Made by a program: the position numbers and the translations under genes. A DNA stretch of 64,000 nucleotides. It comes from JAWKOK01 sp963848115. GTDB lineage: Bacteria; Chloroflexota; Anaerolineae; Caldilineales; Caldilineaceae. The notes under the pieces are model-generated. The model did no database searches. It saw only the letters and a program-made list of their open reading frames with translations, and was not told the origin of the DNA. This document shows positions 46,884 through 56,015 of the stretch, one piece after another. The stretch's first letter is position 1; the number at the start of each line of letters is the position of its first letter. Location: positions 124,001 through 188,000 of the forward strand of contig CAWKCP010000025.1 of the NCBI GenBank assembly GCA_963848115.1, given 5' to 3'.

Positions 46884-48008
46884 CTATAGCTCATGGTTCT
46901 CGATCGCATGGTTCTCGATCTCATGGACATTCGAATCCGATTCAGGAGCCGAGACGTCAGGATCGGTTTCCTGCTCGGCCTCAGCCAGCGAAATCTCGCC
47001 GGCTTCGTGCCGAGCTCGCGCATCATCGTACTCCTCGTCGCTGAGCCCCATGGGACGATCATCCGGCCCCAGCGCCCAATGCAGCCCCTGCTTGATGCCT
47101 TTGACCGTCCGGTAGATGGGACGTTCGCTGTGGGTTTCAGCAAACGTCGCCACTGCAGCCTCCGGACTCAAGGGCGCCAGACCGTACTGCTGGGCAATCC
47201 GCTCACGGTGATGCGCCACCCACAGGTACAGATCGGCTTCCGTTCGATTGGGGAAGTCCTTCAACAGGTCCTGTTCACGAATTGCATGTACCATCGGCAT
47301 ATAGACATTGTCGTACCAACTTACGACGGCATCCTCCCACGTCAGGCGATACGATTCGTTGCTGCGTTCCAGATCCAGATTTCGCAGATAGCGATGCACA
47401 TGAATGTGACGCAACAGAATGCGAAATCGACCCGGCTCTGTCAGTTCAATCGAACTGTCGGGACGAACCTGATCCAGATTCGTCTTTTCGAAAAATTCGG
47501 CGTTTTCAATTTTGATCAACCACTGATCTCTCTCGAAGTCGTCGGCTGTCAGCGGAATCGGCGTTTGGTATTCTGTCACATACGCTTCGATATGAGATAC
47601 ATCATTGGCACGCGCCACGCTGACGCGATGGTTGCCGTCGCGTACAAAATAGACATCGCCGATCTTGTACAGTTCGACGGCGGGCAAACCCGCCAGCGAG
47701 TTCATCGCGGCGTCAATATTGGTCCAACGCGCCTTATTGGCTCCTGATCGGGGGAGAAATTCACGCGTGAAGTCCATATAGCGGCCAACGCTGCCCACGA
47801 TCTTGTCCAACGACACCATCTCCGTGCCCATCTCAATACGCTGCCGAGTCTTCAATCGCTTGGCAACCTCGTCGAACTTGACCAAGTCCGTATTCTCACC
47901 GCTGATTTTGCTCAACAGATCGGCCATCTGCGCTTTGCTGAGTTCCCGCCTATATCGATCTCCCGCGGCCGCTTGATGTCTCATTTCTGCAACGTTATTG
48001 CTTGACAT
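46884..48008 (-). CDS. ParB/DUF4032-like protein of unknown function
   Basis: 374 residues from ATG 48008, which follows AGGAG (start MSSNNVAEMRHQ). The centre contains LYKIGDVYFVRDGNHRVSVARAND, a ParB-like NTP-binding/nuclease-fold signature also seen in DUF4032 proteins. Flanking sequence (FTREFLPRSGANKARWTNIDAAM; YLRNLDLERSNESYRLTWEDAVVSWYD) is conserved-looking but unassigned. The C-terminal 50 residues are acidic and end with a duplicated ENHAIENHEL encoded by a short tandem repeat. It is not next to parA, so chromosome partitioning is unlikely. The function is unknown. Confidence 0.6.
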   Translation of the reverse strand: MSSNNVAEMRHQAAAGDRYRRELSKAQMADLLSKISGENTDLVKFDEVAKRLKTRQRIEMGTEMVSLDKIVGSVGRYMDFTREFLPRSGANKARWTNIDAAMNSLAGLPAVELYKIGDVYFVRDGNHRVSVARANDVSHIEAYVTEYQTPIPLTADDFERDQWLIKIENAEFFEKTNLDQVRPDSSIELTEPGRFRILLRHIHVHRYLRNLDLERSNESYRLTWEDAVVSWYDNVYMPMVHAIREQDLLKDFPNRTEADLYLWVAHHRERIAQQYGLAPLSPEAAVATFAETHSERPIYRTVKGIKQGLHWALGPDDRPMGLSDEEYDDARARHEAGEISLAEAEQETDPDVSAPESDSNVHEIENHAIENHEL

Positions 48009-48431
48009 GTTAATCTCCTGCTTCATTCTATCCACAACAGTTCTGATCAAGCCTGCTTGGTTCTGCAACCCACATCAGAACAGTAGTTGACTCGCGTTAA
48101 CAGCGCATCAAGCGAATGCAAACATTCGATTACGGCGGAACGCAGCTTATTATGGCTGCGTCCATCCAATCGCACATTCACGAGCAGTGCAACGTCCTGA
48201 TGGTCAGACCCATCATTGGCAACGCCAACTACACAATCTGATAGTATACCACGGTTTCAAGGTCGCAAACGGATCCAGCGCGCACATTTTCCTTACAGAT
48301 TCTCTGTGCAAATGGTATAGAACCGAAAGGCTGATGGCTGATCGGCCCATAGATTTCGATCCTGGGCATCCTCACAATGATGCGGGGTATGCGCTCCAAG
48401 AGTATTGGTAAGATACGATCCTGGCGCGAAA

Positions 48432-48477
48432 AAGGTGATCCGGCATATGACGAATCGACCATACGCGGGATCACCTT
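48432..48477. terminator. Hairpin AAGGTGATCC / GGATCACCTT
   Basis: 10-bp perfect arms with a 26-base loop in the intergenic stretch 48009-48638. No gene is seen in this 630-base gap. Confidence 0.5.
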
Positions 48478-48520
48478 CTAAATTTGGTTCTTGCCAATTT
48501 CACATGGTTGACAACGTTTT

Positions 48521-48588
48521 GTAGGGCGGATTTCCTTACCCGCCAAACGATTGCGGCCCAGTTCGGCGGGTAGCGAAACCCGCCCTAC
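48521..48588. repeat. GTAGGGCGG inverted repeat element
   Basis: GTAGGGCGGATTTCCTTACC (from 48521) is inverted at 48565-48588 (GGCGGGTAGCGAAACCCGCC and CTAC) with four mismatches over 24 bases. A REP-like intergenic element. Confidence 0.65.
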
Positions 48589-48638
48589 TGATCTCGGCAT
48601 TTATTCCCGGCTGAATGACCCAATCGTCCAGCCCACTC

Positions 48639-49731
48639 TTACCCCGAAGAGGTCAAAGCAACACACGTATCATTGCGCAAGTTCATACAGTTGACGCCTT
48701 GGACAACGCCTTCCTTGGGCGGCACCTCAGACGCAGAGAAACGAATCAGTTTCCCCAGTTCCGAAATTACGAAGATGTCCATATCCGCGCCCTCGGACGC
48801 ATCCGGCGTGAGCCGCACCCCCAAAACACCGACAAGCTGCTCGGTTCGCATAGCAACCTTGCCACCGGCGCCAGGAGATTTATTGGCATTGAATCCGGCC
48901 ATGAGACGGATCGTCGCCTTTGCCTTCGGCATTGATCAGGAAGACGCCATCTTCCCCGGATAAAGCGGCAACCCCGACAACCTCGTCGCTCGGAAACACG
49001 CGGAGGCCGAGACAGCCGCGCACGGGGACCTGGCGCTCAGAGAAACGAATGGCACGGCCGCTTCGTGTGGCAATGAACAGATCATCGACGCCTGTGGTCC
49101 AGCAAGCCGCAGCCGGTGCATCTCCGTTGCCGACGTCGTAGAGTACCGTACCCGATTGAAAGCTCGGGCCAAAATAGCGGCTCGCCACTCGTCGAACCTG
49201 ACCACGCTCGCTGACCAGTGCAACATGAGCACCGCCATTGTCTCGGAATGCGACCCGAATCTGCTCATCGTCTCGCAGTGTCATATTCGCGACAATGGAC
49301 TGGCCGCGAGAATGTACCGGCCCTTCGACAATCTGTCGAACAGGCAATCGGAATGCACGCGCCAAATTGGTCACAAGAATCAGTGTATCGGCCTCATCAG
49401 CCTGGACCAACAATCTGGGCCGATCCCCCGAGCCCATCTCGATGTCAAAGACCCCCATACCATTGCGGCGTTGCCGAAAATAGAGGTGGCGTGGCGTTCG
49501 CTTTGCCATCCCCTCAGTGGTGATGGTGATGATATTCAAGGTCGTCGGCGGTTCACTCGGCTCCTGCGGCTCCAAACTGGGTTTGGCGTCAGATTGCCGC
49601 CCCTGAAGTCGTTCAATTTCGAGTTCCAACGCTTCGACATACTTCACAATCAAGTCGTCCACCGAGGAGAGGTCCGGACGTTGCATAACCAATTCAGGCT
49701 CCTTTTCACTATCTTCAAGCAGTTGGCACAT
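48639..49731 (-). CDS. Stand-alone GyrA C-terminal beta-propeller protein, frameshift near 48915
   Basis: About 363 residues joined. There is no DNA-cleavage domain: after a short coiled-coil (VDDLIVKYVEALELEIERLQ) the sequence is a chain of GyrA C-terminal-type blades (LVSERGQVRRVASRYFG, LFIATRSGRAIRFSERQVP, VFLINAEGKATIRLMAGFN, VISELGKLIRFSASEVPP). Full GyrA uses this propeller to wrap DNA; a free-standing version could bind or bend DNA, or modulate gyrase. The frame breaks in an AAA run; dropping one A joins INAEGK to ATIRLMAGFN. ATG 49731 starts MCQLLEDSEKEPE. Confidence 0.78.
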
Positions 49732-49821
49732 AGAGTCGCCTACGCTATGTTCTGTTCACATTTCAGATTCCGGAAAAAACCACGATGCTAAACTGCGTGT
49801 AGTATCAAAACGACGGTTTTC

Positions 49822-49909
49822 GTAGGTCACGCTACCAGCGTGACAACGCCCAAACACCAGACAGACCCAGAGGTCACCCACCGTGTCCGGCTGGTAGCCG
49901 GTCCTACCG
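49822..49909. repeat. GTAGG...CTACC inverted repeat element
   Basis: GTAGGTCACGCTACCAG at the left and CTGGTAGCCGGTCCTAC at the right form imperfect inverted ends, like the 48521 element. Confidence 0.5.
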
Positions 49910-49937
49910 AAAGCGCAGGTCTCAACCTGCACGCAGT

Positions 49938-50042
49938 TTAGGCTTTCCCAAAATAGTCGCTATGCGGGAGTTGGCAAAGCCTCAAGCCATGCCAGGCAAA
50001 GATTTCCTTGCAACGGTTATTTATTTCTCTGGAATGGCCTTA
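49938..50042 (+). repeat. 105-bp dispersed repeat, copy 3
   Basis: From TTAGGCTTTCCCAAAATAG to CTCTGGAATGGCCTTA; about 90 percent identical to copy 1 and in the same orientation. Confidence 0.85.
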
Positions 50043-50101
50043 ACAGCGAAAAGCCGCTTCAGCGGCAAAAACCAAGCGCCTAAGGGCGCTTCTCGCTGTT
50101 A
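50041..50101. repeat. TAACAGCGA inverted repeat abutting copy 3
   Basis: TAACAGCGAAAAGC and GCTTCTCGCTGTTA match as inverted ends at 13 of 14 positions, with GCCGCTTCAGCGGC nested inside. It could act as terminator for the downstream-facing gene end at 50142. Confidence 0.55.
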
Positions 50102-50141
50102 GCGGCCGGCTTCAGCCGATGCGCTCAAACGTCAACGTAGC

Positions 50142-52103
50142 CTATGGAATACTCTCGGCAATGCGCAGAATGTCGCCTGCGTATCGCCTCACACTGTCCG
50201 GCAGATCATCCCACCCATTACCCTCGGCCAGGAATATGTTGAGCTTGTCCGGTCCCCAGTTGTAGGCAACCAGCATCCAGCGAGCTTCGGGATATCCAGT
50301 CCGACTCAGGGTTGATCGCAGGTAGTCAAGATAGACGCCGGCGACCAGCACATTGCTGTATGCATCGAACGGATCATTGACATCGACCGCGGGCGCCCAT
50401 TCCTTCCAGGTCCGGGGAAGCACCTGCATCAGTCCCAGATCACCGTCACTGCCGAGGGCCAATGTGTCAAAACTACTCTCAACGTAGGCCTGAGCCGCCA
50501 ACATGCGCCAATCCAGATCATAGCGCAAGGCAACTTCCTGAAACATCTGCGCGTAGGTCAAATCGCTCCGATCCGGCGTCGGCGAGGCACCCACAGCCGG
50601 GGGCGGAGCGATATCAGCCGACTGGTTCGCGGCTGGAACGGGCGCCGAAGAAGAGAAACCCGGCTCTGTACCGGGCCGTGAAACCTCGCCGGCGGCCACA
50701 AGAGGCACGGAGAGATCCCGGCCTGCGCTCTCTCCAGCCACGCCTGGGCGAGCCGACGTCACGTTCTCACCTGGTTTCTCGCCCAGGTTCCCGCCTGTTT
50801 CTTCGCCGACACTGACCACGATCGGGCCCGTACTACCTACAGCCGGACCGGACGACGTCGTAGGCACAGGCATGCCAACCGGCACGACGACGGCTACAAT
50901 GGGCGGTTGGGTTGCCGATAGAGAGGCAGACGATTGCCCATCTACTCGACTGGAGGCCGCCGGCAATGAGGAGACGATCTGCACAAGGCCAAATCCGGTA
51001 GCCCCCAATAGCGAAATCGCAACCAGAACGAACATCAGAATCATGGTGAGCAGGGCCACACGGCGCGGACCGATCAGCGGTAAAGCGCTCAGTTGCCCGG
51101 TAGCGGCTCGCGGCACCTGCGTCTTGCCAACCACGTTTACCAGAATGCGGTACCTACTCATCCGGGGTTTCATACTGAAAAGCGGCAATCGTTTAGATCG
51201 GATCGTGCCGCTGAGCACCTTCGACTGTCCGGGATCGAGGGTCAGCAGCAGGTCCTCGGCCACAAACGGGCCGGTCTCGATCTGCTCCGAATCCACAGGA
51301 TCAAAATGAAAGTCAGCGGCTTCAGACTGCCCTCGAATACGTGCCTGCAGAACGTGGTTGCCATTATTTGTAACCGGCACCTCAAACGAGGCAATCCGTT
51401 GTCCCCACGAAATCTCTGCGGTGCTCGGCGCCATGGCTCCTATCTGCACATCATCGTAGGGCAGTACGTTTAGTAGGCCAACCTGCCGACTCTCGCGCCC
51501 TGGATAGTCGGGCGAACGAACGACCACCACGAGTTGGCGTGACCCAGCCAGGGCAGACGGCCGGCAGGGCGGAGAGATATTCATGCTGACCGTCACACGT
51601 TCACCCGGCTGCAGCGTCCGATAGATCGGATTGACGTCGAGCCAGGCAGAATCGATCCATCCCTCGAACAGGACTTCGAACAGGGCGACTCGATTGCCGT
51701 TGTTGAGTAGTTGAACCTGAAGTTCAACCGAGGCGCCCGGTTGAACCTCGAGTTCCGCCGGCGAGAGCGTCAACAGAAGCACCGGATCCTGGCGGCCGGC
51801 GATGCGTGTTTCACCGGGTGGCGGATCTCCATCGAGCGTCGAGTTCGCCTCCCGGACCTGTCCATCCGCATCCCCAGGACTCTGTTCGGCCCGTTCATTC
51901 TCCAGACGGTCCGTACCCCGTTCGGCAGCGTCCAGGACGTCAACGAGCTCGCCTTCGATTTCGATGGCAACACCAGCGAGCGATCCGTCATCTCCAGCAC
52001 TGTCTCCAGACTCATCAGCTTCGAACGCGTCATGTCCATCCCAATATGCCGAGTGATGGCCGGTCGATTGCTCTTCAATTGGATCGTCTGGACGATTCTT
52101 CAT
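50142..52103 (-). CDS. Membrane protein with C-terminal lytic transglycosylase (GH23) domain
   Basis: 653 residues. An acidic N-terminus (about 110), two beta-sandwich regions (about 110-340; LTLSPAELEVQPGASVELQVQL), one membrane helix at about 355-385 (VALLTMILMFVLVAISLLGATG), a Pro/Ser/Gly linker, and from about 530 a soluble lytic transglycosylase domain: YAQMFQEVALRYDLDWRMLAAQAYVESSF with the catalytic Glu, GDLGLMQVLPRTWKEW and MLVAYNWGPDKL. It should cleave peptidoglycan glycan strands outside the membrane, while the beta-sandwiches lie on the opposite, cytoplasmic side. This suggests a link between an inner signal and wall remodelling, which is inference. ATG 52103. Confidence 0.8.
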   Translation of the reverse strand: MKNRPDDPIEEQSTGHHSAYWDGHDAFEADESGDSAGDDGSLAGVAIEIEGELVDVLDAAERGTDRLENERAEQSPGDADGQVREANSTLDGDPPPGETRIAGRQDPVLLLTLSPAELEVQPGASVELQVQLLNNGNRVALFEVLFEGWIDSAWLDVNPIYRTLQPGERVTVSMNISPPCRPSALAGSRQLVVVVRSPDYPGRESRQVGLLNVLPYDDVQIGAMAPSTAEISWGQRIASFEVPVTNNGNHVLQARIRGQSEAADFHFDPVDSEQIETGPFVAEDLLLTLDPGQSKVLSGTIRSKRLPLFSMKPRMSRYRILVNVVGKTQVPRAATGQLSALPLIGPRRVALLTMILMFVLVAISLLGATGFGLVQIVSSLPAASSRVDGQSSASLSATQPPIVAVVVPVGMPVPTTSSGPAVGSTGPIVVSVGEETGGNLGEKPGENVTSARPGVAGESAGRDLSVPLVAAGEVSRPGTEPGFSSSAPVPAANQSADIAPPPAVGASPTPDRSDLTYAQMFQEVALRYDLDWRMLAAQAYVESSFDTLALGSDGDLGLMQVLPRTWKEWAPAVDVNDPFDAYSNVLVAGVYLDYLRSTLSRTGYPEARWMLVAYNWGPDKLNIFLAEGNGWDDLPDSVRRYAGDILRIAESIP

Positions 52104-52426
52104 ATGAGATAGGATGGCGGTCTACCGCTCAAAGGTCATGGTTGACGTCGTCCGCAGCACACACCCGGCGGACCCTGATCGCTTCTACGGCCGGCGTTGG
52201 AGCATGACGGGACGATCAGCATTCTTCCGAATCCACTGCAAACTTCACCGTAAGTATGTAACGTAAGTATGTGAAGTCACAGTGTCTATGTCAAGTCTGA
52301 TGGGGCAAGTCAAGTCTGCTGAAACAAGGTGAGAACCCTAAACTCCTCATTGTGCTATACTAATTTATATCTCTATTTCGGTTTTTCTCGACAGCGTTGC
52401 CCCTCGAAAGCCAGGGAGAGACACCT

Positions 52427-53998
52427 ATGCGCGTGGCTATCTATTCTCTGTTGTCGACCGTTGTTGTGAGCATCGCAATGGTCAGTTTTTCACCCGGTAT
52501 GCTCCTCTGGGCCCAGTCGGACCTTCAGGAAACGCCCGGAGAGATGACCATGCTGCTCCCAATCATCCAGGGCTCACCCCAACAATCGGCCGCGCCGCTA
52601 CCCTCAGAAGAAGGTCCGGTTTTCGGCTTATTGGGAACATTGCAGGCGGCGCAGGGACAACCATTCAGCACCTATCTGATCGTTGACACCCCAGGAGGTG
52701 GAGAGCAGCGAATCGGCTTGGTCGGTGAGACACCTGACCTGGAATCGCGCATCACGACGCTGCGCGATCAACAGCCCGGCAGCCGCGTGAAGGTGTGGGG
52801 AGCGTTCTTTGCGCCAAGAGGCGATGCCAATGATCCACAGGTCGTGGCCTCAGACATTATCCCGTCAGACACGACAGCCCCCGACGCCGCCCTGCCGACC
52901 GCTGTGATCAAGTTCGACATGGTAAATCTGCGCCAAGGGCCGGGCAACCGATTCGAGCATTCCGGCCAAGCCACTCGAGACGAAACGTGCGTGATCGTCA
53001 ATCGCAATCAGTTGGAGACCTGGTACTTCATCGACTGCCCCGGCAACATCACGGGCTGGATCGATCGTCGACTTGTTGATGCCCATGGCAATACCGGCCA
53101 AGTACAGGTAGCCGACGAGACCACTGCCGTTTCGCCCCCATCATCGGCTCCCACACCTGTCCCGTCGCCGACATCCGAACCCATTTCGACACCGACAGAC
53201 TCCCTGCCGCCGACAAGTTATTGGCGCGGCGAGTACTTCGCCAATCCGCAACTTGTCGCACCGGCACAGCTTCGGCAAAATTCCGGGGATCTCAACTTCA
53301 ATTGGGGAGGCGGATCCCCTGACCCAGGAATTCCATACGATGGTTTCTCTGCACGCTTCGACCGCAGCATTGACTTCAGCTACGGCTACTATCGCTTCGT
53401 GGCTCAAGCGGATGATGGCGTACGCGTCTATTTAGACGGTCAACTGATCATCGATGAATGGCACGGAGCCACCAGCGAAACCTATATTGTGGGTCGCACG
53501 CTCAGCGGACGCCACGTAATTATGGTGGAGTATTTCGAGGCCAGCGGCGATGCGAGCATTAAGTTGGAGATCGACTTCCGCGGCGACAACCCGCAATGGA
53601 TGGCGAGCTACTACGGCGGCGTCGAGTTGGCAGGCGTGCCGGTCTTCGAGCAGCAAGAGGCCATTGGAGACAGCCCCCTCGACTACAACTGGGGCAACAG
53701 TTCGCCGGTACCGGGTCTGCTCGCCAACGATTTCTGGTCGGCTCGATGGGTCGGCAAATTCAACTTTAACAGCGGCAACTATGTATTCCGCGTCAATGCC
53801 GATGACGGTGTACGCGTCTACTTGAATGACACTAGGGTCATCGACGATTGGCGTGACGGGTACCGTGAGGCGCGCAATACGTTCATCGGCGTCGGCGAGG
53901 ACGAGCACACCATCCGGGTCGAGTTCTATGATCGTAGCGGCGGTGCACAGATCCGGCTCTGGTGGTACCGTGATGTCAGCCAGCAGATTCCCCAATAG
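52427..53998 (+). CDS. Secreted protein with SH3 and two PA14-like domains
   Basis: 523 residues. A signal peptide (YSLLSTVVVSIAMVSFSPGM) is followed by a small beta domain (about 60-150), an SH3-like domain with MVNLRQGPGNRFEHSGQA and NITGWIDRRLV, a Ser/Pro/Thr linker, and two tandem PA14-like modules. Each PA14 shows the pattern F..NWG..SP.PG...D.FSARF, Y.F...ADDGVRVYLD, IDEWH or IDDWRDG, VEYFEASGDA or VEFYDRSGGAQIRLWW. PA14 domains bind glycans. ATG 52427 has GGGAGAG upstream; the frame opens 10 codons earlier. Likely surface adhesion or carbohydrate binding. Confidence 0.8.
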   Translation: MRVAIYSLLSTVVVSIAMVSFSPGMLLWAQSDLQETPGEMTMLLPIIQGSPQQSAAPLPSEEGPVFGLLGTLQAAQGQPFSTYLIVDTPGGGEQRIGLVGETPDLESRITTLRDQQPGSRVKVWGAFFAPRGDANDPQVVASDIIPSDTTAPDAALPTAVIKFDMVNLRQGPGNRFEHSGQATRDETCVIVNRNQLETWYFIDCPGNITGWIDRRLVDAHGNTGQVQVADETTAVSPPSSAPTPVPSPTSEPISTPTDSLPPTSYWRGEYFANPQLVAPAQLRQNSGDLNFNWGGGSPDPGIPYDGFSARFDRSIDFSYGYYRFVAQADDGVRVYLDGQLIIDEWHGATSETYIVGRTLSGRHVIMVEYFEASGDASIKLEIDFRGDNPQWMASYYGGVELAGVPVFEQQEAIGDSPLDYNWGNSSPVPGLLANDFWSARWVGKFNFNSGNYVFRVNADDGVRVYLNDTRVIDDWRDGYREARNTFIGVGEDEHTIRVEFYDRSGGAQIRLWWYRDVSQQIPQ

Positions 53999-54469
53999 AC
54001 CAATCCAGGAAATGCCTATTCAAAAGTCCCCAGCACTGGCCAGCCAAAATTCTGGTCCAGCGATCCCTTTTGAGGCCAGTGCAAGGGTCCTAGAAACAGC
54101 GCTGCTTTGGGAAGCCACCGCAACTTTTCGTTTGACGCCGTGTTCTAATCGTTGTTCATAGAGAGCGCGATGAAAGCGTCTTAGAGATGAGGCGCTTTTT
54201 GGTGTCACCCAAACTGCTATCCCATACTCATGAGCGGTCAATTTCTATGCGATGCAACCTCGATTGAGTAACTCTTTTCGACGCTTCAACCGTCAGGCAG
54301 AGTTGACAGAAAGCGCCACCCTACGGAATATTGTGCGATGCTATCGTCAGCAAATGGCATGACTGCACCGGAAAACAAACTGAATTGCCCATCTTTCAGC
54401 GTTGTGTGGGTAAACACACTGTTTGCCCAACAGCCTGTTAAATCGGAGTCTGTAATGTGTGCGAAAAAC

Positions 54470-54545
54470 GTGCCGGGGACATATGCAACAAAGCGAGTGA
54501 GTACGCCCTAATTTTGACGCTCCAGCATCGGGAAATCCCCGGCAC
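54470..54545. repeat. REP-like palindrome GTGCCGGGGAC
   Basis: GTGCCGGGGAC (54470-54480) is inverted at 54535-54545 (ATCCCCGGCAC). Same core as 11744-11805. In the gap 53999-54634 a weak hairpin also occurs at about 54165-54202 (AAAGCG and CGCTTTTT), a possible terminator of the PA14 gene; nothing else is seen. Confidence 0.55.
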
Positions 54546-54634
54546 TTTCTTGTCACGTCCTACCGATTTCCACTTGGCGCGCATCAATCATGAAAAATGA
54601 TAATAAATCAGATAGAACAAGAGGAAATAGAAGA

Positions 54635-55924
54635 ATGATTGGGCAAGAATCGATGAGTTATTCGACAAATGGCTGTTCTCCTAGACGTGTGGTGATCACA
54701 GGCATAGGCGCCATCACCCCATTGGGGCTGTCAGTTGATGAAACATGGGGCAGATTGCTGGCGGGTGAATCGGGCATTGAGACCATCACCCAGTTCGACA
54801 TGAGCGAGTTGCGCACCCAGTTTGCGGGACAGGTCAAAGGATTCGACGCCCGCAACTACATGGAGCGCAAAGAAGCGCGCCGCCTTGATCCGTCGATTCA
54901 GTATGCGCTGGCCGCGACCCAAGAAGCCATGGCCGACTCCGGCATCGATCTGAGCCAGGAGACAGCCAACCGCATCGGTGTAGTAATCGGCAGCGGCGTC
55001 GGAGGAATCACAACCACTTGGGAGAATTTCAGTGCGGCATCCGAAAAAGGGCTGCGTCGGGTTAGCCCGTTCATGGTGCCAAACATGCTGGTCGATAGCC
55101 CGGCAGGCAAGATCGCCATTGAGTTCGACCTCCATGGCCCCAACCACGCTGTCATCAGTGCATGTGCAAGCGGTACCTCCGCGTGCGGCGAGGCCTTCGA
55201 GGTCATTCGCCGCAACGACGCCGACGTCATGGTTGCGGGCGGCACCGAAGCAGCCATCCTGCCCATCGTCATCGCCGGTTTCGACGTCATGGGCGCACTC
55301 AGCCAACACAACGAGGATCCGGCAGGGGCCTGTCGACCTTTTAGCGCTGACCGTGACGGATTTGTGATCAGCGAAGGCAGCGCCATCGTCATCATGGAAT
55401 CAGAAGAGCATGCGGTCACGCGGGGCGCTCGAATCTACGCCGAAGTCATCGGCTATGGCAGCAGCGCCGACGCCTATCACATGGCCGCTCCCCACGAAGA
55501 GGGCCGGGGCGCCATTGATGCCATGAAGATGGCATTACGAAAAGCAGGCGAATACGGCGTAGCGCCCAGTGATATCGACTATATCAACGCGCATGGCACC
55601 GCTACCCGACTGAACGACATCAGTGAGACGATGGCCATCAAGCGTGTACTGGGTGAACACGCATATGAGGTGAAGGTCAGCAGCACGAAGAGCATGACAG
55701 GGCACCTACTCGGCGGGGCCGGCGCACTTGAGACAATCATCTGCGCCAAGACAATCTGCGAGAGTATGATTGCGCCAACGATCAATCTTCACAATCCGGA
55801 TCCCGAGTGCGACCTGAACTACACGCCGCTCAAGGCACAACAAGCAGACGTCCGGGTGACGCTAAGCAATAGTTTTGGCTTCGGCGGACACAACGCATGC
55901 ATCATGCTGCGTCGCCATGAGTAG
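54635..55924 (+). CDS. fabF: 3-oxoacyl-[acyl-carrier-protein] synthase II
   Basis: Condensing enzyme that elongates acyl-ACP with malonyl-ACP in fatty acid synthesis. 429 residues. Start of fold VVITGIGAITPLGLSVDETW; catalytic Cys in VISACASGTSACGEA, first His in NAHGTATRLND, second His in STKSMTGHLLGGAGA; terminal SNSFGFGGHNACIML. ATG 54635 has AGAGGAA at 8 bases; ATG 54590 is possible but weaker, ATG 54653 also in frame. fabH follows 91 bases later on the same strand, but no fabD, fabG or acpP is beside them. Confidence 0.95.
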   Translation: MIGQESMSYSTNGCSPRRVVITGIGAITPLGLSVDETWGRLLAGESGIETITQFDMSELRTQFAGQVKGFDARNYMERKEARRLDPSIQYALAATQEAMADSGIDLSQETANRIGVVIGSGVGGITTTWENFSAASEKGLRRVSPFMVPNMLVDSPAGKIAIEFDLHGPNHAVISACASGTSACGEAFEVIRRNDADVMVAGGTEAAILPIVIAGFDVMGALSQHNEDPAGACRPFSADRDGFVISEGSAIVIMESEEHAVTRGARIYAEVIGYGSSADAYHMAAPHEEGRGAIDAMKMALRKAGEYGVAPSDIDYINAHGTATRLNDISETMAIKRVLGEHAYEVKVSSTKSMTGHLLGGAGALETIICAKTICESMIAPTINLHNPDPECDLNYTPLKAQQADVRVTLSNSFGFGGHNACIMLRRHE

Positions 55925-56015
55925 CAGGACGAAATAACGGCATCTCGATGCGGCAGCCTCAACTGTCTATTTGGTGACACGAGGCGTTTTGCGGAAGAAG
56001 AGGGGAGGTCAGTGC

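Noticed and set aside
50043..50140. Possible CRISPR-like array near 50 kb
   Set aside because: The repeats are inverted and abut different repeat families; there are no regular spacers and no cas genes.
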